Positions 43,078 through 52,838 of a DNA stretch of 64,000 bases are shown piece by piece. This DNA is from JAAXHH01 sp965248395 (GTDB lineage: Bacteria; JAAXHH01): contig OZ252103.1 in NCBI GenBank assembly GCA_965248395.1, positions 806,001 to 870,000 of the forward strand, written 5' to 3'. The position numbers and the translations under genes are program-made. The notes below the pieces were generated by a model. It was not told the origin of the DNA. It ran no database searches and was given only the letters and a program-made list of their open reading frames with translations. Position 1 is the first letter of the stretch. Every line of letters begins with the position of its first letter.

Positions 43078-44109
43078 TCATGCGAACATCGTGTTCAGGT
43101 ATCTCGCTGTATATCCCACGACAGACATCATGCGCGCGTAGGGCATGCGGGTCGGGCCGATTACCCCGATGATGCCCGTCATGTCGCTGATTCGATAGGT
43201 CGACGAGACCACGCTGCACGACTGCACTTCGTTCTGGCCGTTTTCACGGCCGATGGTTACGGCGATACGGTTGCCATGCTGGCGTTCGCTCAACCAGTGC
43301 GCCACGGTCCGCTTGTGTTCGAGAAACTCCAGCAGCGACGAGAGTTTCTCGTAGTCGGTCACGAACTCCGGCTTCGACACGATATAGGTGGTCCCGCCGA
43401 TATGAGTCTTCTCGTTTTCCTCGAAATCAAAGAGATAATTGCTGTACTGTATGAACAGCTGGACGATCTTCCGCTTGGACTGGGGCGCGTCCTCCAGGCG
43501 CTCGTCGAGTTGACCCTTGATCTCTCGGAGGGAACAGCCGTTCAGCCGCTCATTCAGAAACCAGCTTGCATCGGCGAGCCGCTCCGCGGGTATCTCCGCG
43601 TCGAGTTCCGCGACGATGCTCCTGACCAGGCCGGAAGTGAGAGTCAGCACCAGCAGCACCTTCCTGTGGGCGACCGGTATCAGTTCCACCCGTTCGAGCC
43701 TTCCGTCATACAGCTTTGGCGCCAGCGCCACACCGACTTCCTCGCATACCATGCCGAGTATGTAAGCGGTATGGCTCAAAAGCTCCTGCACGCTTAGCCA
43801 TTCGTTTTCGAGTTCGAGGTGGATCCTTTCCCTGTCCCGCTTGTTGATGGGACGTATGCGAAGCAGGGTATCCACGTAATACCGGTAACCTTTGTCGGTC
43901 GGGACGCCCCCGGCGGAGGGATGCGGCCGGGTAATGTAACCGGCGTCTTCAAGATTTCCCATCGTATTGCGCACCGTTGCCGGACTGACCGCAAGCGGGC
44001 CCTGGCTGGCTATCGACTTGGAACCGACGGGTTGGCCCGTGGAAACATGGTGTTCCACCAGGTTCCGGAGAATATTCTTATCCCGATCTGTCTGAAGAGT
44101 ATACGTCAT
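43078..44109 (-). CDS. hrcA: Heat-inducible transcription repressor HrcA
   Basis: A 343-residue repressor with an N-terminal winged helix (about 1-80; LRNLVEHHVSTGQPVGSKSI, SPATVRNTMGNLEDAGYI and the thermosensing C-terminal domain with IGVIGPTRMPYARMMSVVGY). It normally binds CIRCE elements and depends on GroEL. Start at 44109 (MTYTLQTDRDK) fits the family; the frame extends 10 codons upstream. It heads hrcA-grpE-dnaJ. No CIRCE element is visible upstream, so the target in this genome may lie elsewhere (for example groES). Confidence 0.94.
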   Translation of the reverse strand: MTYTLQTDRDKNILRNLVEHHVSTGQPVGSKSIASQGPLAVSPATVRNTMGNLEDAGYITRPHPSAGGVPTDKGYRYYVDTLLRIRPINKRDRERIHLELENEWLSVQELLSHTAYILGMVCEEVGVALAPKLYDGRLERVELIPVAHRKVLLVLTLTSGLVRSIVAELDAEIPAERLADASWFLNERLNGCSLREIKGQLDERLEDAPQSKRKIVQLFIQYSNYLFDFEENEKTHIGGTTYIVSKPEFVTDYEKLSSLLEFLEHKRTVAHWLSERQHGNRIAVTIGRENGQNEVQSCSVVSSTYRISDMTGIIGVIGPTRMPYARMMSVVGYTARYLNTMFA

Positions 44110-44250
44110 TTCGAACCTGCAGTCTGTATTGGAGGACACCCAGGACGGCTAAGGTTTGGCAAAGGCATGAACCTCAACCAAACCATGTCCGGGAAAACGG
44201 TGTCCGAAGCCTGAGCGCGGCGCGCGGACGCCGTTCAAAACCTGAAATTG

Positions 44251-44279
44251 TATTTACGAATCGGGCCGCTTTATGTCAA
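44251..44279 (-). promoter_or_regulatory. Promoter of the hrcA-grpE-dnaJ cluster
   Basis: On the minus strand TTGACA (plus 44274-44279) is followed after 17 bases by TAAATA (plus 44251-44256). The -35 box is perfect and the -10 box is moderate. Transcription would begin about 135 bases upstream of the hrcA start. Confidence 0.5.
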
Positions 44280-44333
44280 GCGAAAAGCTGGGTTTCTGGA
44301 ACGCCTTTCCCCCGGGTTCTCAACGACTTTTCC

Positions 44334-44362
44334 TTGACTGAAAGGGGCATGACAACTATATT
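44334..44362 (+). promoter_or_regulatory. Promoter of the CDP-alcohol transferase and ctpA genes
   Basis: TTGACT (44334-44339) is followed after 17 bases by TATATT (44357-44362), each one mismatch from consensus. The start of transcription near 44369 gives a leader of about 130 bases. Confidence 0.55.
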
Positions 44363-44497
44363 CCTGCATCACGTTCCTGGCAGCGAATATCCCCGCGAGA
44401 TGCCGTCTGTACCCTGTTGACGGTTTGTAACACGGGTTGGGTTGGACGGGGTTGGATTCAGGCGAGAACGCATCGGGGCCTGTTGCAGGAGTATACC

Positions 44498-45097
44498 GTG
44501 CTGAGTTCGAAAGTAAAGACATGGTACGTGAACATGCTGGGGCCGTTCGTCCGGACGGCCGTTCGCTTCGGGATACATCCCAACGCGTTGACAATACTTG
44601 GCTTCGGAATCACCCTGGTCTCCGCCTATCTCTTCGGACTCGGCGCTTTCAGGTGGGCGGGACTGGTCATGTTCATCGGCGGCAGCTGCGATGTGCTGGA
44701 CGGCCACCTGGCCCGGGCAACGGGGACCCGAAGCACCTTTGGTGCGCTCCTCGATTCCACACTGGACCGCTACGCCGAGATCGCCGTTTTCATCGGCATC
44801 ATCGCCTTCTATCTTTTCAGTGCGGCCGACAGTGACCTGAACGCGTACTGGGTGCTGGCGTCCGTCATGGCCATAAGCGGTTCCCTGATGGTCAGTTATG
44901 TTCGCGCCCGCGCGGAGGGGCTTGGACAGGAATGTACCGTTGGGCTGATGCAGCGTCCGGAACGGATCATCTGTCTGGGCCTGGGCGCCCTGCTTGGGGA
45001 AACGTACCTGCCCGTCGCCCTGGTCTTGATCGCCGTGGTGTCGAACATCACGGCCATATCGCGCATGTTCTACATCCGCAAGAAGTCCAGAGGGTGA
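44498..45097 (+). CDS. CDP-alcohol phosphatidyltransferase family protein
   Basis: A 199-residue inner-membrane enzyme transferring a phosphatidyl group from CDP-diacylglycerol to an alcohol. The family motif is complete: DVLDGHLARATGTRSTFG, with Asp65, Asp68, Gly69, Ala72, Arg73, Gly82, Asp86 and Asp90 at the required spacing. About six hydrophobic helices are visible. The product could be phosphatidylglycerophosphate, an inositol-phosphate lipid or another lipid; sequence does not decide. The start is taken as the GTG at 44498, following AGGAG; the frame opens at 44417 without RBS. ctpA follows. Confidence 0.87.
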   Translation: MLSSKVKTWYVNMLGPFVRTAVRFGIHPNALTILGFGITLVSAYLFGLGAFRWAGLVMFIGGSCDVLDGHLARATGTRSTFGALLDSTLDRYAEIAVFIGIIAFYLFSAADSDLNAYWVLASVMAISGSLMVSYVRARAEGLGQECTVGLMQRPERIICLGLGALLGETYLPVALVLIAVVSNITAISRMFYIRKKSRG

Positions 45098-45203
45098 GGT
45101 AGAAGCCAAGATACGTCCCGCGGTTCGGGACGGGTAAATCGCCGGGGGCTGTCGACGATCCCGGTACGTATCACGACAGGTTTTCGCAACAGGAGTTCGG
45201 GAC

Positions 45204-46886
45204 ATGCGACCACGTAACAGAAGCATCACACTGGTCGGGATTCTGCTCATCGTCCTGCTGGGCGCCGGATGGGGGATCAATCACGAACGCGTGCAGGCGG
45301 TGGGAGAACAGCAGTACGATCTGAAACTGCTGCAGCAGGTCGTGGAGCGCATACGTGCCAAGTACGTGGACGATCTGAACGAAGGAGAAGCGATAGACGC
45401 GGCCATCCGAGGCATGCTTGGCACGTTGGATCCCTATACGGAATTCCTGGAAAAGAAGCAGAACGACGAGATGAAAATGATGCAGATCCAGGGGAAGTAC
45501 GGTGGATTGGGCATCAAGATTATCAAGCAGGAGGACGCCCTGGTCGTTGTCGCGCTGTTTGACGATACGCCGGCCTACGACGTCGGCCTGCAGACCGGCG
45601 ACCGCATCGTCCGGATCGAAGATCAGTCCACGGCAGACATCGATGTCTCGCAGGCGGCGGACCTCCTGAGGGGGAGTCCCGGCACTTCGGTGACGATTTC
45701 GGTCGGCAGGGAAGGCGAAGTGGCATTCATCGACTACACCCTGACGCGGGCCATCATTACCATACCGGTGGTTCCGTACGTGGGGATGCTTGAAGGGGAC
45801 ATAGGCTACATCAAGCTGAACCAGTTTACCGAAGAAGCCTCTAGAGAGGTTGAACAGGCATTGAAACAACTGGGAGACCAGGGCGCCCGGGGGTACATTT
45901 TCGATCTGCGCGGCAATCCGGGGGGACTGCTGGAACAGGCCGTCGGCGTCGCAGGAAAGTTCCTGGCGGAGGATCGTCTTATCGTTTATACGAAGGGACG
46001 GCCCGGATCGGACCAGCGGTCGTATCACGCTTCGGATACGTTCACGCTCGAGGAAGTGCCGCTGGCGGTCCTCGTCGACCGGTACAGCGCCAGCGCGTCC
46101 GAGATCGTCGCCGGAGCGATCCAGGACTGGGACCGGGGCGTCGTGGCCGGCCGGCCGACCTTCGGCAAGGCCTCGGTGCAGCAGATTTTCCCCATGAACA
46201 AGGGAACGGCCCTGAAGATCACCACGGCGCGGTATTATACGCCGAGCGGAAGACTCATACAGAAAATCAAGGAAAGCCAGAGCGATCCGGGCGCGTCGAA
46301 TCCGGCCCGTGTCGAATCGGAGGAGCCGGAAAGGGAAACGTACAGGACGAATATTGGACGGACTGTTTACGGAGGCGGCGGTATCACGCCGGACGTCGAG
46401 ATCGAGGTTCCCCAATATCCCAGCCTGATTCAAGCCCTGAACAACCAGAGCCTGTTCATCAAGTTCGCTTCCGACTACGTGTCGAACAATCCCGACGTCG
46501 TCCAGGCGAGGTTTGACGTAACGGACGAGATGATTGATGCCTTCCGCCTGTTCGTCGAAGCACGTTCCTTCGAATACACCTCCACGGCGGAACAGACGCT
46601 CAACGAGTTGGAAGAGATCGTCCAGGATCGCACGGCGTCCACCGAAGTACTGGAATCGCTCGCCGATCTGCGGAGGAAACTGAACCGGCAGCATGAACTG
46701 GAATACCTCAGGCACAGGGAGTTGCTCGTAGCCCGCATCGGGACCGAAATCAGCGCGAAACTCTGGGGAACGGCGGGAAGGTACGCCTTCGCCGCTAAAC
46801 ACGATCCCCAGATCAAGGCGTCCCTGGATATTCTAGGAGACGAAGAAAGATACCGGAAGCTGCTCGGAAACGACCCGGCAGAATGA
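45204..46886 (+). CDS. ctpA: C-terminal processing peptidase (S41 family) with PDZ domain
   Basis: The 560-residue periplasmic serine protease has an N-terminal signal or anchor (about 8-24, TLVGILLIVLLGAGWG), a PDZ domain (about 95-185; YGGLGIKIIKQEDALVVV) and the catalytic S41 core with Ser297 in SASASE and Lys322 in FGKASVQ, spaced 25 residues as in Prc. The sequence DLRGNPGGLLEQAVG precedes them. The C-terminal part (about 440-560) is helical with a coiled coil. Such proteases trim the C-terminus of envelope proteins. A strong AGGAG precedes the ATG. tRNA-Leu follows 50 bases downstream. Confidence 0.93.
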   Translation: MRPRNRSITLVGILLIVLLGAGWGINHERVQAVGEQQYDLKLLQQVVERIRAKYVDDLNEGEAIDAAIRGMLGTLDPYTEFLEKKQNDEMKMMQIQGKYGGLGIKIIKQEDALVVVALFDDTPAYDVGLQTGDRIVRIEDQSTADIDVSQAADLLRGSPGTSVTISVGREGEVAFIDYTLTRAIITIPVVPYVGMLEGDIGYIKLNQFTEEASREVEQALKQLGDQGARGYIFDLRGNPGGLLEQAVGVAGKFLAEDRLIVYTKGRPGSDQRSYHASDTFTLEEVPLAVLVDRYSASASEIVAGAIQDWDRGVVAGRPTFGKASVQQIFPMNKGTALKITTARYYTPSGRLIQKIKESQSDPGASNPARVESEEPERETYRTNIGRTVYGGGGITPDVEIEVPQYPSLIQALNNQSLFIKFASDYVSNNPDVVQARFDVTDEMIDAFRLFVEARSFEYTSTAEQTLNELEEIVQDRTASTEVLESLADLRRKLNRQHELEYLRHRELLVARIGTEISAKLWGTAGRYAFAAKHDPQIKASLDILGDEERYRKLLGNDPAE

Positions 46887-46936
46887 AGACGGCTGGATGC
46901 GGCAGGTTTACACGCGGGAACATGTACACAGGCTGC

Positions 46937-47018
46937 GCGAGGGTGGCGGAACTGGTATACGCGCTGGATTTAGGATCCAGTGGGGCAACCCATGGGGGTT
47001 CGACTCCCCCCTCTCGCA
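46937..47018 (+). tRNA. tRNA-Leu (TAG anticodon)
   Basis: An 82-base class II tRNA: acceptor GCGAGGG pairs with CTCTCGC plus discriminator A, the anticodon stem CTGGA/TCCAG holds loop TTTAGGA (anticodon TAG), a long variable arm lies between 46980 and 46996, and the T-arm carries GTTCGACT. CCA is not encoded. Confidence 0.95.
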
Positions 47019-47196
47019 TCACGTCCACGACTTCCGGCCCCAAGGCGCCGGACTCCAAGCCCTTTTCCGTTGACAATCGCCCCTCTCCACGATTAATTGT
47101 CACGGCTTGCCGATCGACGGGCAGGCGTATTCGAACGCGCAGACAATGTTACCCCGCCGGTCATGCTCCATGAGAGCGGCGTAGGGAGGAATTGGT

Positions 47197-48444
47197 TTGA
47201 ACTACACGGTATCAGAACCCAAACCCTGGAAACGCGTCCTGGAGATTGAAGTCCCCGCCGATGCGATTCAATCCGAACTGAACGCGGCCTACGCGCGTTA
47301 CAGTAGAGAGATCCGTCTTCCCGGATTCCGGCAGGGGAAGGTGCCGCTCAGCGTGCTCAAAGCCCGGCTCGGCAATGAAATCCGGGCTGAAGTACTCGAA
47401 AGGAAAATCCCCGAGTATCTGAACAGCGCCCACGAGAAAGCCGAGATAAAACCCATAAGCCAGCCCGTGATCGAGGAAATCGACTACGACGAAGGACAAG
47501 ACCTGAAACTTCGGGCCAGCGTGGAAGTAAAACCCGCCATAGAACTGAAGCAGTACAAGGAGTTGCGGGTGACCAAGCGCGTTGTAAACGTTACCGATGA
47601 CGATATAAACCAGCGGCTCGAGGCGTTGCGGGAACGATACGCCACCGTGGTGCGGATCGACGGAGAAGCGGAGCGGGAGCACTTTATCCGGGCCGATATA
47701 CAACACGCGGACAACAGCGGCGTGCCGATCATCGGACGCAAGGAGGAGAACCAGTTTTTCCAGGTCGGTTCAGGCCGCATGGGAGAGGGTTTCGACTCCC
47801 GGTTGCTCGGGGTCAGGGCCGACGAGGACCGCACCGTGAAAACCACGCTGCCGTCCGATTATCCCGAAGAGAACATGGCGGGCCAGGAAGCCTGTTTTCT
47901 CGTGAACGTCCGGGAGGTGCTGGAAAGGCAGCTGCCGGAACTGGACAACGAGTTTGCCATCGATATCGGCATGGAGAGTCTGGACGCCCTGAGAGAATCG
48001 ATCAAGGAAGAAATAGAGCGGGAACCTGACTGGGAACTGCGCAGGGACCTGGTCACGCAGATCGTGGACGCCCACGATTTCGAAGTGCCCGAATCCATGA
48101 TGACGGCCTATCTCGACCAGGTCGTGACGGACGCGCGCCGTACCTCGCGGGACCAGGGCGAAGTCGACGAGAACGAGCTCAGGCAGCAGTACCGTCCGGT
48201 AGCGAGCAGTCAGATCATGCGTCATCTCATCCTGGACGCCATCGGTGAGCAGGAAGGGTTGGAGGTGGACCAGAAGGAAGTGGACGAACGGCTGGAGGCC
48301 ATCGCGGGACGCGGACAGGCGTCGGTCGACCAGGTCCGGCGGCTTTTCCGCGAAAATGGACGACTGGAACGCATCGAAGCGGATCTCAGGGAGGAGAAGG
48401 TCGTTGAGTTTCTCGTGCAGCACGCCGACATACAAACGGAGTAG
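47197..48444 (+). CDS. tig: Trigger factor
   Basis: A 415-residue ribosome-associated chaperone. The ribosome-docking loop is GFRQGKVPLSVL near residues 44-55; the PPIase domain (about 150-240) and the helical C-terminal substrate cradle follow. The start is a TTG at 47197, eight bases after AGGGAGGA; no better start fits the N-terminus NYTVSEPKPWKRVLE. Some PPIase residues are divergent, with little effect expected on chaperone activity. It heads a tig-clpP-clpX-lon cluster, which is very common. Confidence 0.93.
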   Translation: MNYTVSEPKPWKRVLEIEVPADAIQSELNAAYARYSREIRLPGFRQGKVPLSVLKARLGNEIRAEVLERKIPEYLNSAHEKAEIKPISQPVIEEIDYDEGQDLKLRASVEVKPAIELKQYKELRVTKRVVNVTDDDINQRLEALRERYATVVRIDGEAEREHFIRADIQHADNSGVPIIGRKEENQFFQVGSGRMGEGFDSRLLGVRADEDRTVKTTLPSDYPEENMAGQEACFLVNVREVLERQLPELDNEFAIDIGMESLDALRESIKEEIEREPDWELRRDLVTQIVDAHDFEVPESMMTAYLDQVVTDARRTSRDQGEVDENELRQQYRPVASSQIMRHLILDAIGEQEGLEVDQKEVDERLEAIAGRGQASVDQVRRLFRENGRLERIEADLREEKVVEFLVQHADIQTE

Positions 48445-48456
48445 AAGGAGAGCGTC

Positions 48457-49080
48457 ATGTTAGTGCCGATGGTGATTGAACAGACGGGCCGCGGTGAGCG
48501 GGCCTACGACATCTACTCTCTGCTGTTGAAGAACCGCATAGTCTTTATCGGAACCCCCATCGACGACACCATCGCGAACCTGGTGATTGCCCAGTTGCTC
48601 TATCTCCAGTACGAAGACGCCGAAAAGGACATCAAGTTGTACATCAACAGTCCCGGCGGCAGCATTACAGCGGGACTCGCCATATACGACACCATGCAAT
48701 TCATTCAGCCCGACGTGGAGACCTATTGCCTGGGTATGGCCGCCAGCATGGGCGCCTTCTTGCTCACGGCGGGAGGAGCCGGAAAACGATACGCCCTTCC
48801 TTATGCGCGCATACTCATTCACCAACCTTCCATCCCCCATATGGCCGGTACGGCGACGGATATCGAAATCCAGGCCGAAGAAATGCTGCGCATGAAGCGG
48901 ACCATGAACGAAATCATAGGCTATCACACCGGCCAGACTGTGGAAAAAATCGAATCGGATACAGACCGGGACTTCTGGATGTCACCTGGCCAGGCTGTCG
49001 AATACGGCCTGGTGGACCACGTGGTCGAGACCTCCGCTTCCAAAGCCATCGCCGAATCCTTGAACGGCAAAACCGCTTAG
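48457..49080 (+). CDS. clpP: ATP-dependent Clp protease proteolytic subunit
   Basis: A 207-residue serine peptidase forming the barrel of ClpXP. The catalytic triad is Ser97 (GMAASMGAF), His122 (LIHQPS) and Asp172 (DTDRDFWMSP). AAGGAGA lies before the ATG, 12 bases after tig. The protein is the normal length. It is followed 9 bases later by clpX. Confidence 0.96.
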   Translation: MLVPMVIEQTGRGERAYDIYSLLLKNRIVFIGTPIDDTIANLVIAQLLYLQYEDAEKDIKLYINSPGGSITAGLAIYDTMQFIQPDVETYCLGMAASMGAFLLTAGGAGKRYALPYARILIHQPSIPHMAGTATDIEIQAEEMLRMKRTMNEIIGYHTGQTVEKIESDTDRDFWMSPGQAVEYGLVDHVVETSASKAIAESLNGKTA

Positions 49081-49089
49081 GACTGGATC

Positions 49090-50337
49090 ATGAAGAAACG
49101 ATCGACGTCGCGGGACCTGCGCTGCTCCTTCTGCAACAGAAACACCGATGAGGTGGAACGCCTCATCACGGGGCCTAACGTATACATCTGCAATGAATGC
49201 ATTCTGATGTGCAACGGCATCCTCGCCGAAGAGATGAGCCGCAGTACCCTGTCGACCGTCGAGCAACTGCCGCTGCCCACGGAAATCAAGGAGTCGCTGG
49301 ACGAATACGTCATCGGCCAGGAACAGGCCAAGAAGGTGCTTTCAGTTGCCGTGTACAACCACTACAAGCGCATTCAGCACAGCGCTACGCAGAACGAGGT
49401 GGAACTGGAAAAGAGCAACATCATGCTGATCGGGCCCACGGGCACCGGAAAGACGCTGCTGGCCCAGACCCTGGCGAAGATGCTCCATTTTCCGTTCTGC
49501 ATCGCCGACGCCACGGTACTCACGGAAGCCGGATACGTGGGCGAAGACGTGGAGAGCGTCCTGGTCCGACTCCTCCAGGCCGCGGATTACGACGTACCGA
49601 AAGCGGAAAGTGGCATCGTCTATATCGACGAGGTCGACAAGGTGGCGCGCAAGTCGGCCAATCCCTCGATAACCCGTGACGTGTCGGGGGAAGGGGTGCA
49701 GCAGTCCCTGTTGAAGATGCTGGAGGGCACCATCGCCAACGTGCCTCCTAAGGGAGGCCGAAAACATCCCGAACAGAACTTTGTCCAGATCAACACGCGG
49801 AACATCCTGTTCATCTGCGGCGGGGCTTTCGACGATCTCGATAAAATCATCGAACGCCGGATCGCGGAGGGAACCATCGGTTTCGGCGGGATATCGAAAA
49901 ACTCCGGCGGCCGCAACACGGGTGAACTCCTGGCCCGGGTCGAACCGGATGACCTGCTGCAATACGGACTCATACCGGAAATCATCGGCAGGCTGCCCGT
50001 GGTCGCCACTCTGGGCGAGTTGGACGCCGATGCCCTGATGGAGATTCTGCTCAAACCCAAAAACGCCCTCATAAAGCAGTACCAGCGCCTGCTCGAAATG
50101 GAAAACGTCAAGCTGACTTTCACGGACGAGGCGCTCCAGGCCGTTGTAAACGAGGCGATGGACAAGAAGACCGGCGCACGGTCGTTGCGATCCATCCTCG
50201 AGGAAGTGATGCTGGACGTGATGTTCAACGCGCCGACACAGGAAGACCTGAGGGAAGTCGTCGTTACGGAGGAAACCGTAAAAGTGAAAGTGTCGCCCAT
50301 ATACGTTCAAGGCAAGGAAAGCAAGCAAAGCGCCTGA
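49090..50337 (+). CDS. clpX: ATP-dependent Clp protease ATP-binding subunit ClpX
   Basis: The 415-residue AAA+ unfoldase feeds proteins to ClpP. The zinc-binding domain has Cys12, Cys15, Cys34 and Cys37 (LRCSFCNRNTDEVERLI, VYICNECIL). Walker A is GPTGTGKTLLAQ and Walker B IVYIDEVDK; the pore loop GYVGEDVES and the sensor region follow. The C-terminal ARSLRSILEEVMLDVMFNAP is also canonical. Clp-P interaction loop reads IGFG within GTIGFGGISK. It lies directly after clpP. Confidence 0.96.
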   Translation: MKKRSTSRDLRCSFCNRNTDEVERLITGPNVYICNECILMCNGILAEEMSRSTLSTVEQLPLPTEIKESLDEYVIGQEQAKKVLSVAVYNHYKRIQHSATQNEVELEKSNIMLIGPTGTGKTLLAQTLAKMLHFPFCIADATVLTEAGYVGEDVESVLVRLLQAADYDVPKAESGIVYIDEVDKVARKSANPSITRDVSGEGVQQSLLKMLEGTIANVPPKGGRKHPEQNFVQINTRNILFICGGAFDDLDKIIERRIAEGTIGFGGISKNSGGRNTGELLARVEPDDLLQYGLIPEIIGRLPVVATLGELDADALMEILLKPKNALIKQYQRLLEMENVKLTFTDEALQAVVNEAMDKKTGARSLRSILEEVMLDVMFNAPTQEDLREVVVTEETVKVKVSPIYVQGKESKQSA

Positions 50338-50386
50338 CCCCATCCCGCGGCCTGTCCGCACGAACCGGCGGCCCATTGGTTTCCCC

Positions 50387-52807
50387 ATGATGATTACTCT
50401 GCAACGCAGCGATCCCATTACTTTCGACGACAAGCTTCCCCTCATACCCCTTCGTGAAGTGGTCGTATTCCCCTACATGGAATATCCCCTCATCATTGCG
50501 AGGGACGCGTCCATCAAGGCCCTGGAGCATGGGGTCAACAACGACCGCCTGCTTTTCCTGACCGCCCAGCGTAATCCGGATATCGAGAATCCCGCCAAGG
50601 AGGATGTGCACAGAACGGGCATCGTGGCCCGGGTCCTGCAGGTGGTCAAATTGCCGAACGGCCTGATCCGCGTACTCGTCGAGGGGATAGTCCGGGCGCG
50701 GATCGCCCGGTTTCTGTCCGTGGATCCCTATATGAGGGTGAAAATCGCCCTGGTCGAAGAAACGGATATTAAAAAGGCGGAGGTACAGGCGAGACTACGG
50801 ACGGTCGTCGATCAGTTTACGGAATACATCAAGCTGAATCAGCAGGCGCCGGACGAAATCCTGCTGTCCCTGCAGAACATGGATGACGCCCAGCGCCTGG
50901 TGGACACCATGTCGGCCTTCATACAGCAGACTCCCCAGGTCAAGCAGCGGCTCATCGAGGCGCCTTCGATCATCGAACAGCTCGATGAACTCGCGTCCAT
51001 TCTGGCCACGGAACTGGAGATCCTGGAGATCAAGAACCAGCTCGACGGCGAAGTCCGGGAGAGAATTCACAAGTCGCAGCGGGAATTCTTCCTCCAGGAA
51101 CAGATGCGCGTGATCAAGCAGGAACTGGGCGAGCTGGAGGATATGCCGGAAGGTCTGGGCGGGCTCGCGCAGCAGGTCGCCGATGCCAAGATGCCGAAAG
51201 AGGCCCATGAAAAAGCCATGAACGAGCTGGACAAACTCCAGCAGATGCATCCCACCTCCCCCGAAGCGACGGTGATACGCAACTACCTGGAATGGCTGAT
51301 CGAAGTGCCCTGGAGGAAACGAACGCGGGACAACCGGAATATCGTCCAGGTGGAGTCCGTTCTCGATGCCGATCACTACGGGCTGGAGAAACCGAAGGAA
51401 CACATCCTCGAGTACTTGTCGGTACTCCAGCTGACCCGGCACTTGAAGGGTCCTATCCTGTGCCTGGTCGGACCCCCGGGCGTGGGGAAGACGTCCCTGG
51501 GCCGGTCAATCGGCCGCGCCATGGGACGCAAATTTGTCCGCATGTCTCTCGGTGGTGTGCATGACGAAGCCGAGATACGGGGCCACCGCCGGACCTACAT
51601 CGGTTCCATGCCCGGACGCATCATACAGGCGATGCGCCGCGCCGGGACCGTAAATCCGGTCATCCTGCTCGATGAAGTGGACAAGCTGGGGCGGGACGTG
51701 CGCGGCGATCCGGCATCGGCCCTGCTGGAGGTACTGGATCCGGAACAGAACAACGCGTTCAACGACCATTACCTGGAAGTGGATTACGATCTGTCCCGGG
51801 TGTTGTTTCTCACGACGGCCAACACGGCCGATACCATCCCCCTCGCGCTGAATGACCGTATGGAAATCCTGGAACTGCCCGGCTATCTGGAAACCCAGAA
51901 ACTGGCCATTGCCCGGGGCTTCCTGGTGCCGAAACAGGTCGAGGCGCACGGACTGAAGAAGGAGCGCGTCACGTTCAGGAAGGATGCGCTGCAGAACGTC
52001 ATTCGCGAATATACACGAGAAGCCGGCGTCCGGGGACTGGAACGCCACATCGCCGCCATTTGCCGCAAGCTGGCCCGCAGGGTGGTGGAAGGCAAGTCCC
52101 GGAAACGGATGCAGGTTACGCGCAACCAGCTTTCCAGTTACCTGGGCGTACCGCCATACCAGGATTCTGAAGTGGTGAAACAGGATTCGGTGGGCCTGGC
52201 GACGGGCCTTGCGTGGACTCAGTCGGGCGGCGACATCCTCACCATAGAGGTCAGCGTACTGAATCGCCGCGGCGCGGGGAGACTGACGCTGACCGGGCAA
52301 CTGGGAGACGTGATGCGGGAATCGGCCCACGCGGCGCTGACCTATGCCCGGTCCAGGGCCTCCTCGCTGGGACTCAAACCGGATTTCTACAAGAATGTCG
52401 AGATCCACGTGCACATGCCCGAAGGCGCGATCCCCAAGGACGGACCCTCCGCCGGCATTACCATCGCGACAGCGCTTTGTTCGGCGCTGACCGGCGTGCC
52501 GGTGCGTTGCGATCTCGCCATGACGGGCGAGATTACGCTTCGCGGAAACGTGTTGCCCATCGGTGGATTAAACGAAAAACTGATCGCCGCGCTTCGTGCC
52601 GGCATCAGGGAAGTGGCGATTCCTCACCGCAACAGGAAAGACCTGGTGAATGTTCCGCCGGAAGTGAAAGGCGAAATCGTTATCCGCCCGGTATCGACCA
52701 TGGACGAAGTGCTGAAACGGGCCATGGGCATCACGGTGGTAGAGTCCCACGTTCCCGCCCTGCTCCCCAATCAAACCGTCGTGCAGCCGTCCATAAAACC
52801 GCTGTAG
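50387..52807 (+). CDS. lon: ATP-dependent protease La
   Basis: The 806-residue AAA+ protease has the LonA layout: N-terminal substrate domain (LPLIPLREVVVFPYMEYPLI), a coiled helical region, Walker A GPPGVGKTSLGRSIG and Walker B NPVILLDEVDK, and the protease domain with Ser688 in PKDGPSAGI and Lys731 in GGLNEKL. All catalytic features are intact. It degrades damaged and regulatory proteins. It completes tig-clpP-clpX-lon and converges on tsaE with 31 bases between. Confidence 0.96.
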   Translation: MMITLQRSDPITFDDKLPLIPLREVVVFPYMEYPLIIARDASIKALEHGVNNDRLLFLTAQRNPDIENPAKEDVHRTGIVARVLQVVKLPNGLIRVLVEGIVRARIARFLSVDPYMRVKIALVEETDIKKAEVQARLRTVVDQFTEYIKLNQQAPDEILLSLQNMDDAQRLVDTMSAFIQQTPQVKQRLIEAPSIIEQLDELASILATELEILEIKNQLDGEVRERIHKSQREFFLQEQMRVIKQELGELEDMPEGLGGLAQQVADAKMPKEAHEKAMNELDKLQQMHPTSPEATVIRNYLEWLIEVPWRKRTRDNRNIVQVESVLDADHYGLEKPKEHILEYLSVLQLTRHLKGPILCLVGPPGVGKTSLGRSIGRAMGRKFVRMSLGGVHDEAEIRGHRRTYIGSMPGRIIQAMRRAGTVNPVILLDEVDKLGRDVRGDPASALLEVLDPEQNNAFNDHYLEVDYDLSRVLFLTTANTADTIPLALNDRMEILELPGYLETQKLAIARGFLVPKQVEAHGLKKERVTFRKDALQNVIREYTREAGVRGLERHIAAICRKLARRVVEGKSRKRMQVTRNQLSSYLGVPPYQDSEVVKQDSVGLATGLAWTQSGGDILTIEVSVLNRRGAGRLTLTGQLGDVMRESAHAALTYARSRASSLGLKPDFYKNVEIHVHMPEGAIPKDGPSAGITIATALCSALTGVPVRCDLAMTGEITLRGNVLPIGGLNEKLIAALRAGIREVAIPHRNRKDLVNVPPEVKGEIVIRPVSTMDEVLKRAMGITVVESHVPALLPNQTVVQPSIKPL

Positions 52808-52838
52808 CCTCCGGCCGTCCGGTAGCAGTGCGCCGGGG

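Larger units (their letters stand above)
44110..44497. promoter_or_regulatory. Divergent control region between hrcA and the CDP-alcohol transferase gene
   Basis: This 388-base stretch holds the two promoters listed next. An inverted repeat, GGTTTGG at 44153-44159 and CCAAACC at 44178-44184 with an 18-base spacer, lies in the hrcA leader. I searched for the CIRCE form (TTAGCACTC-N9-GAGTGCTAA) and saw none. No other gene is supported. Confidence 0.55.

Noticed and set aside
44153..44184. CIRCE element of hrcA
   Set aside because: The arms are GGTTTGG/CCAAACC, unlike TTAGCACTC/GAGTGCTAA, so it was not called CIRCE.
45114..45132. Terminator between the CDP-alcohol transferase gene and ctpA
   Set aside because: CGTCCCG/CGGGACG forms a 7-pair stem, but no T-tract follows.
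45171..46802. A 543-codon minus-strand frame opposite ctpA
   Set aside because: Shadow of the S41 peptidase gene, which has all its catalytic residues and a strong ribosome-binding site.
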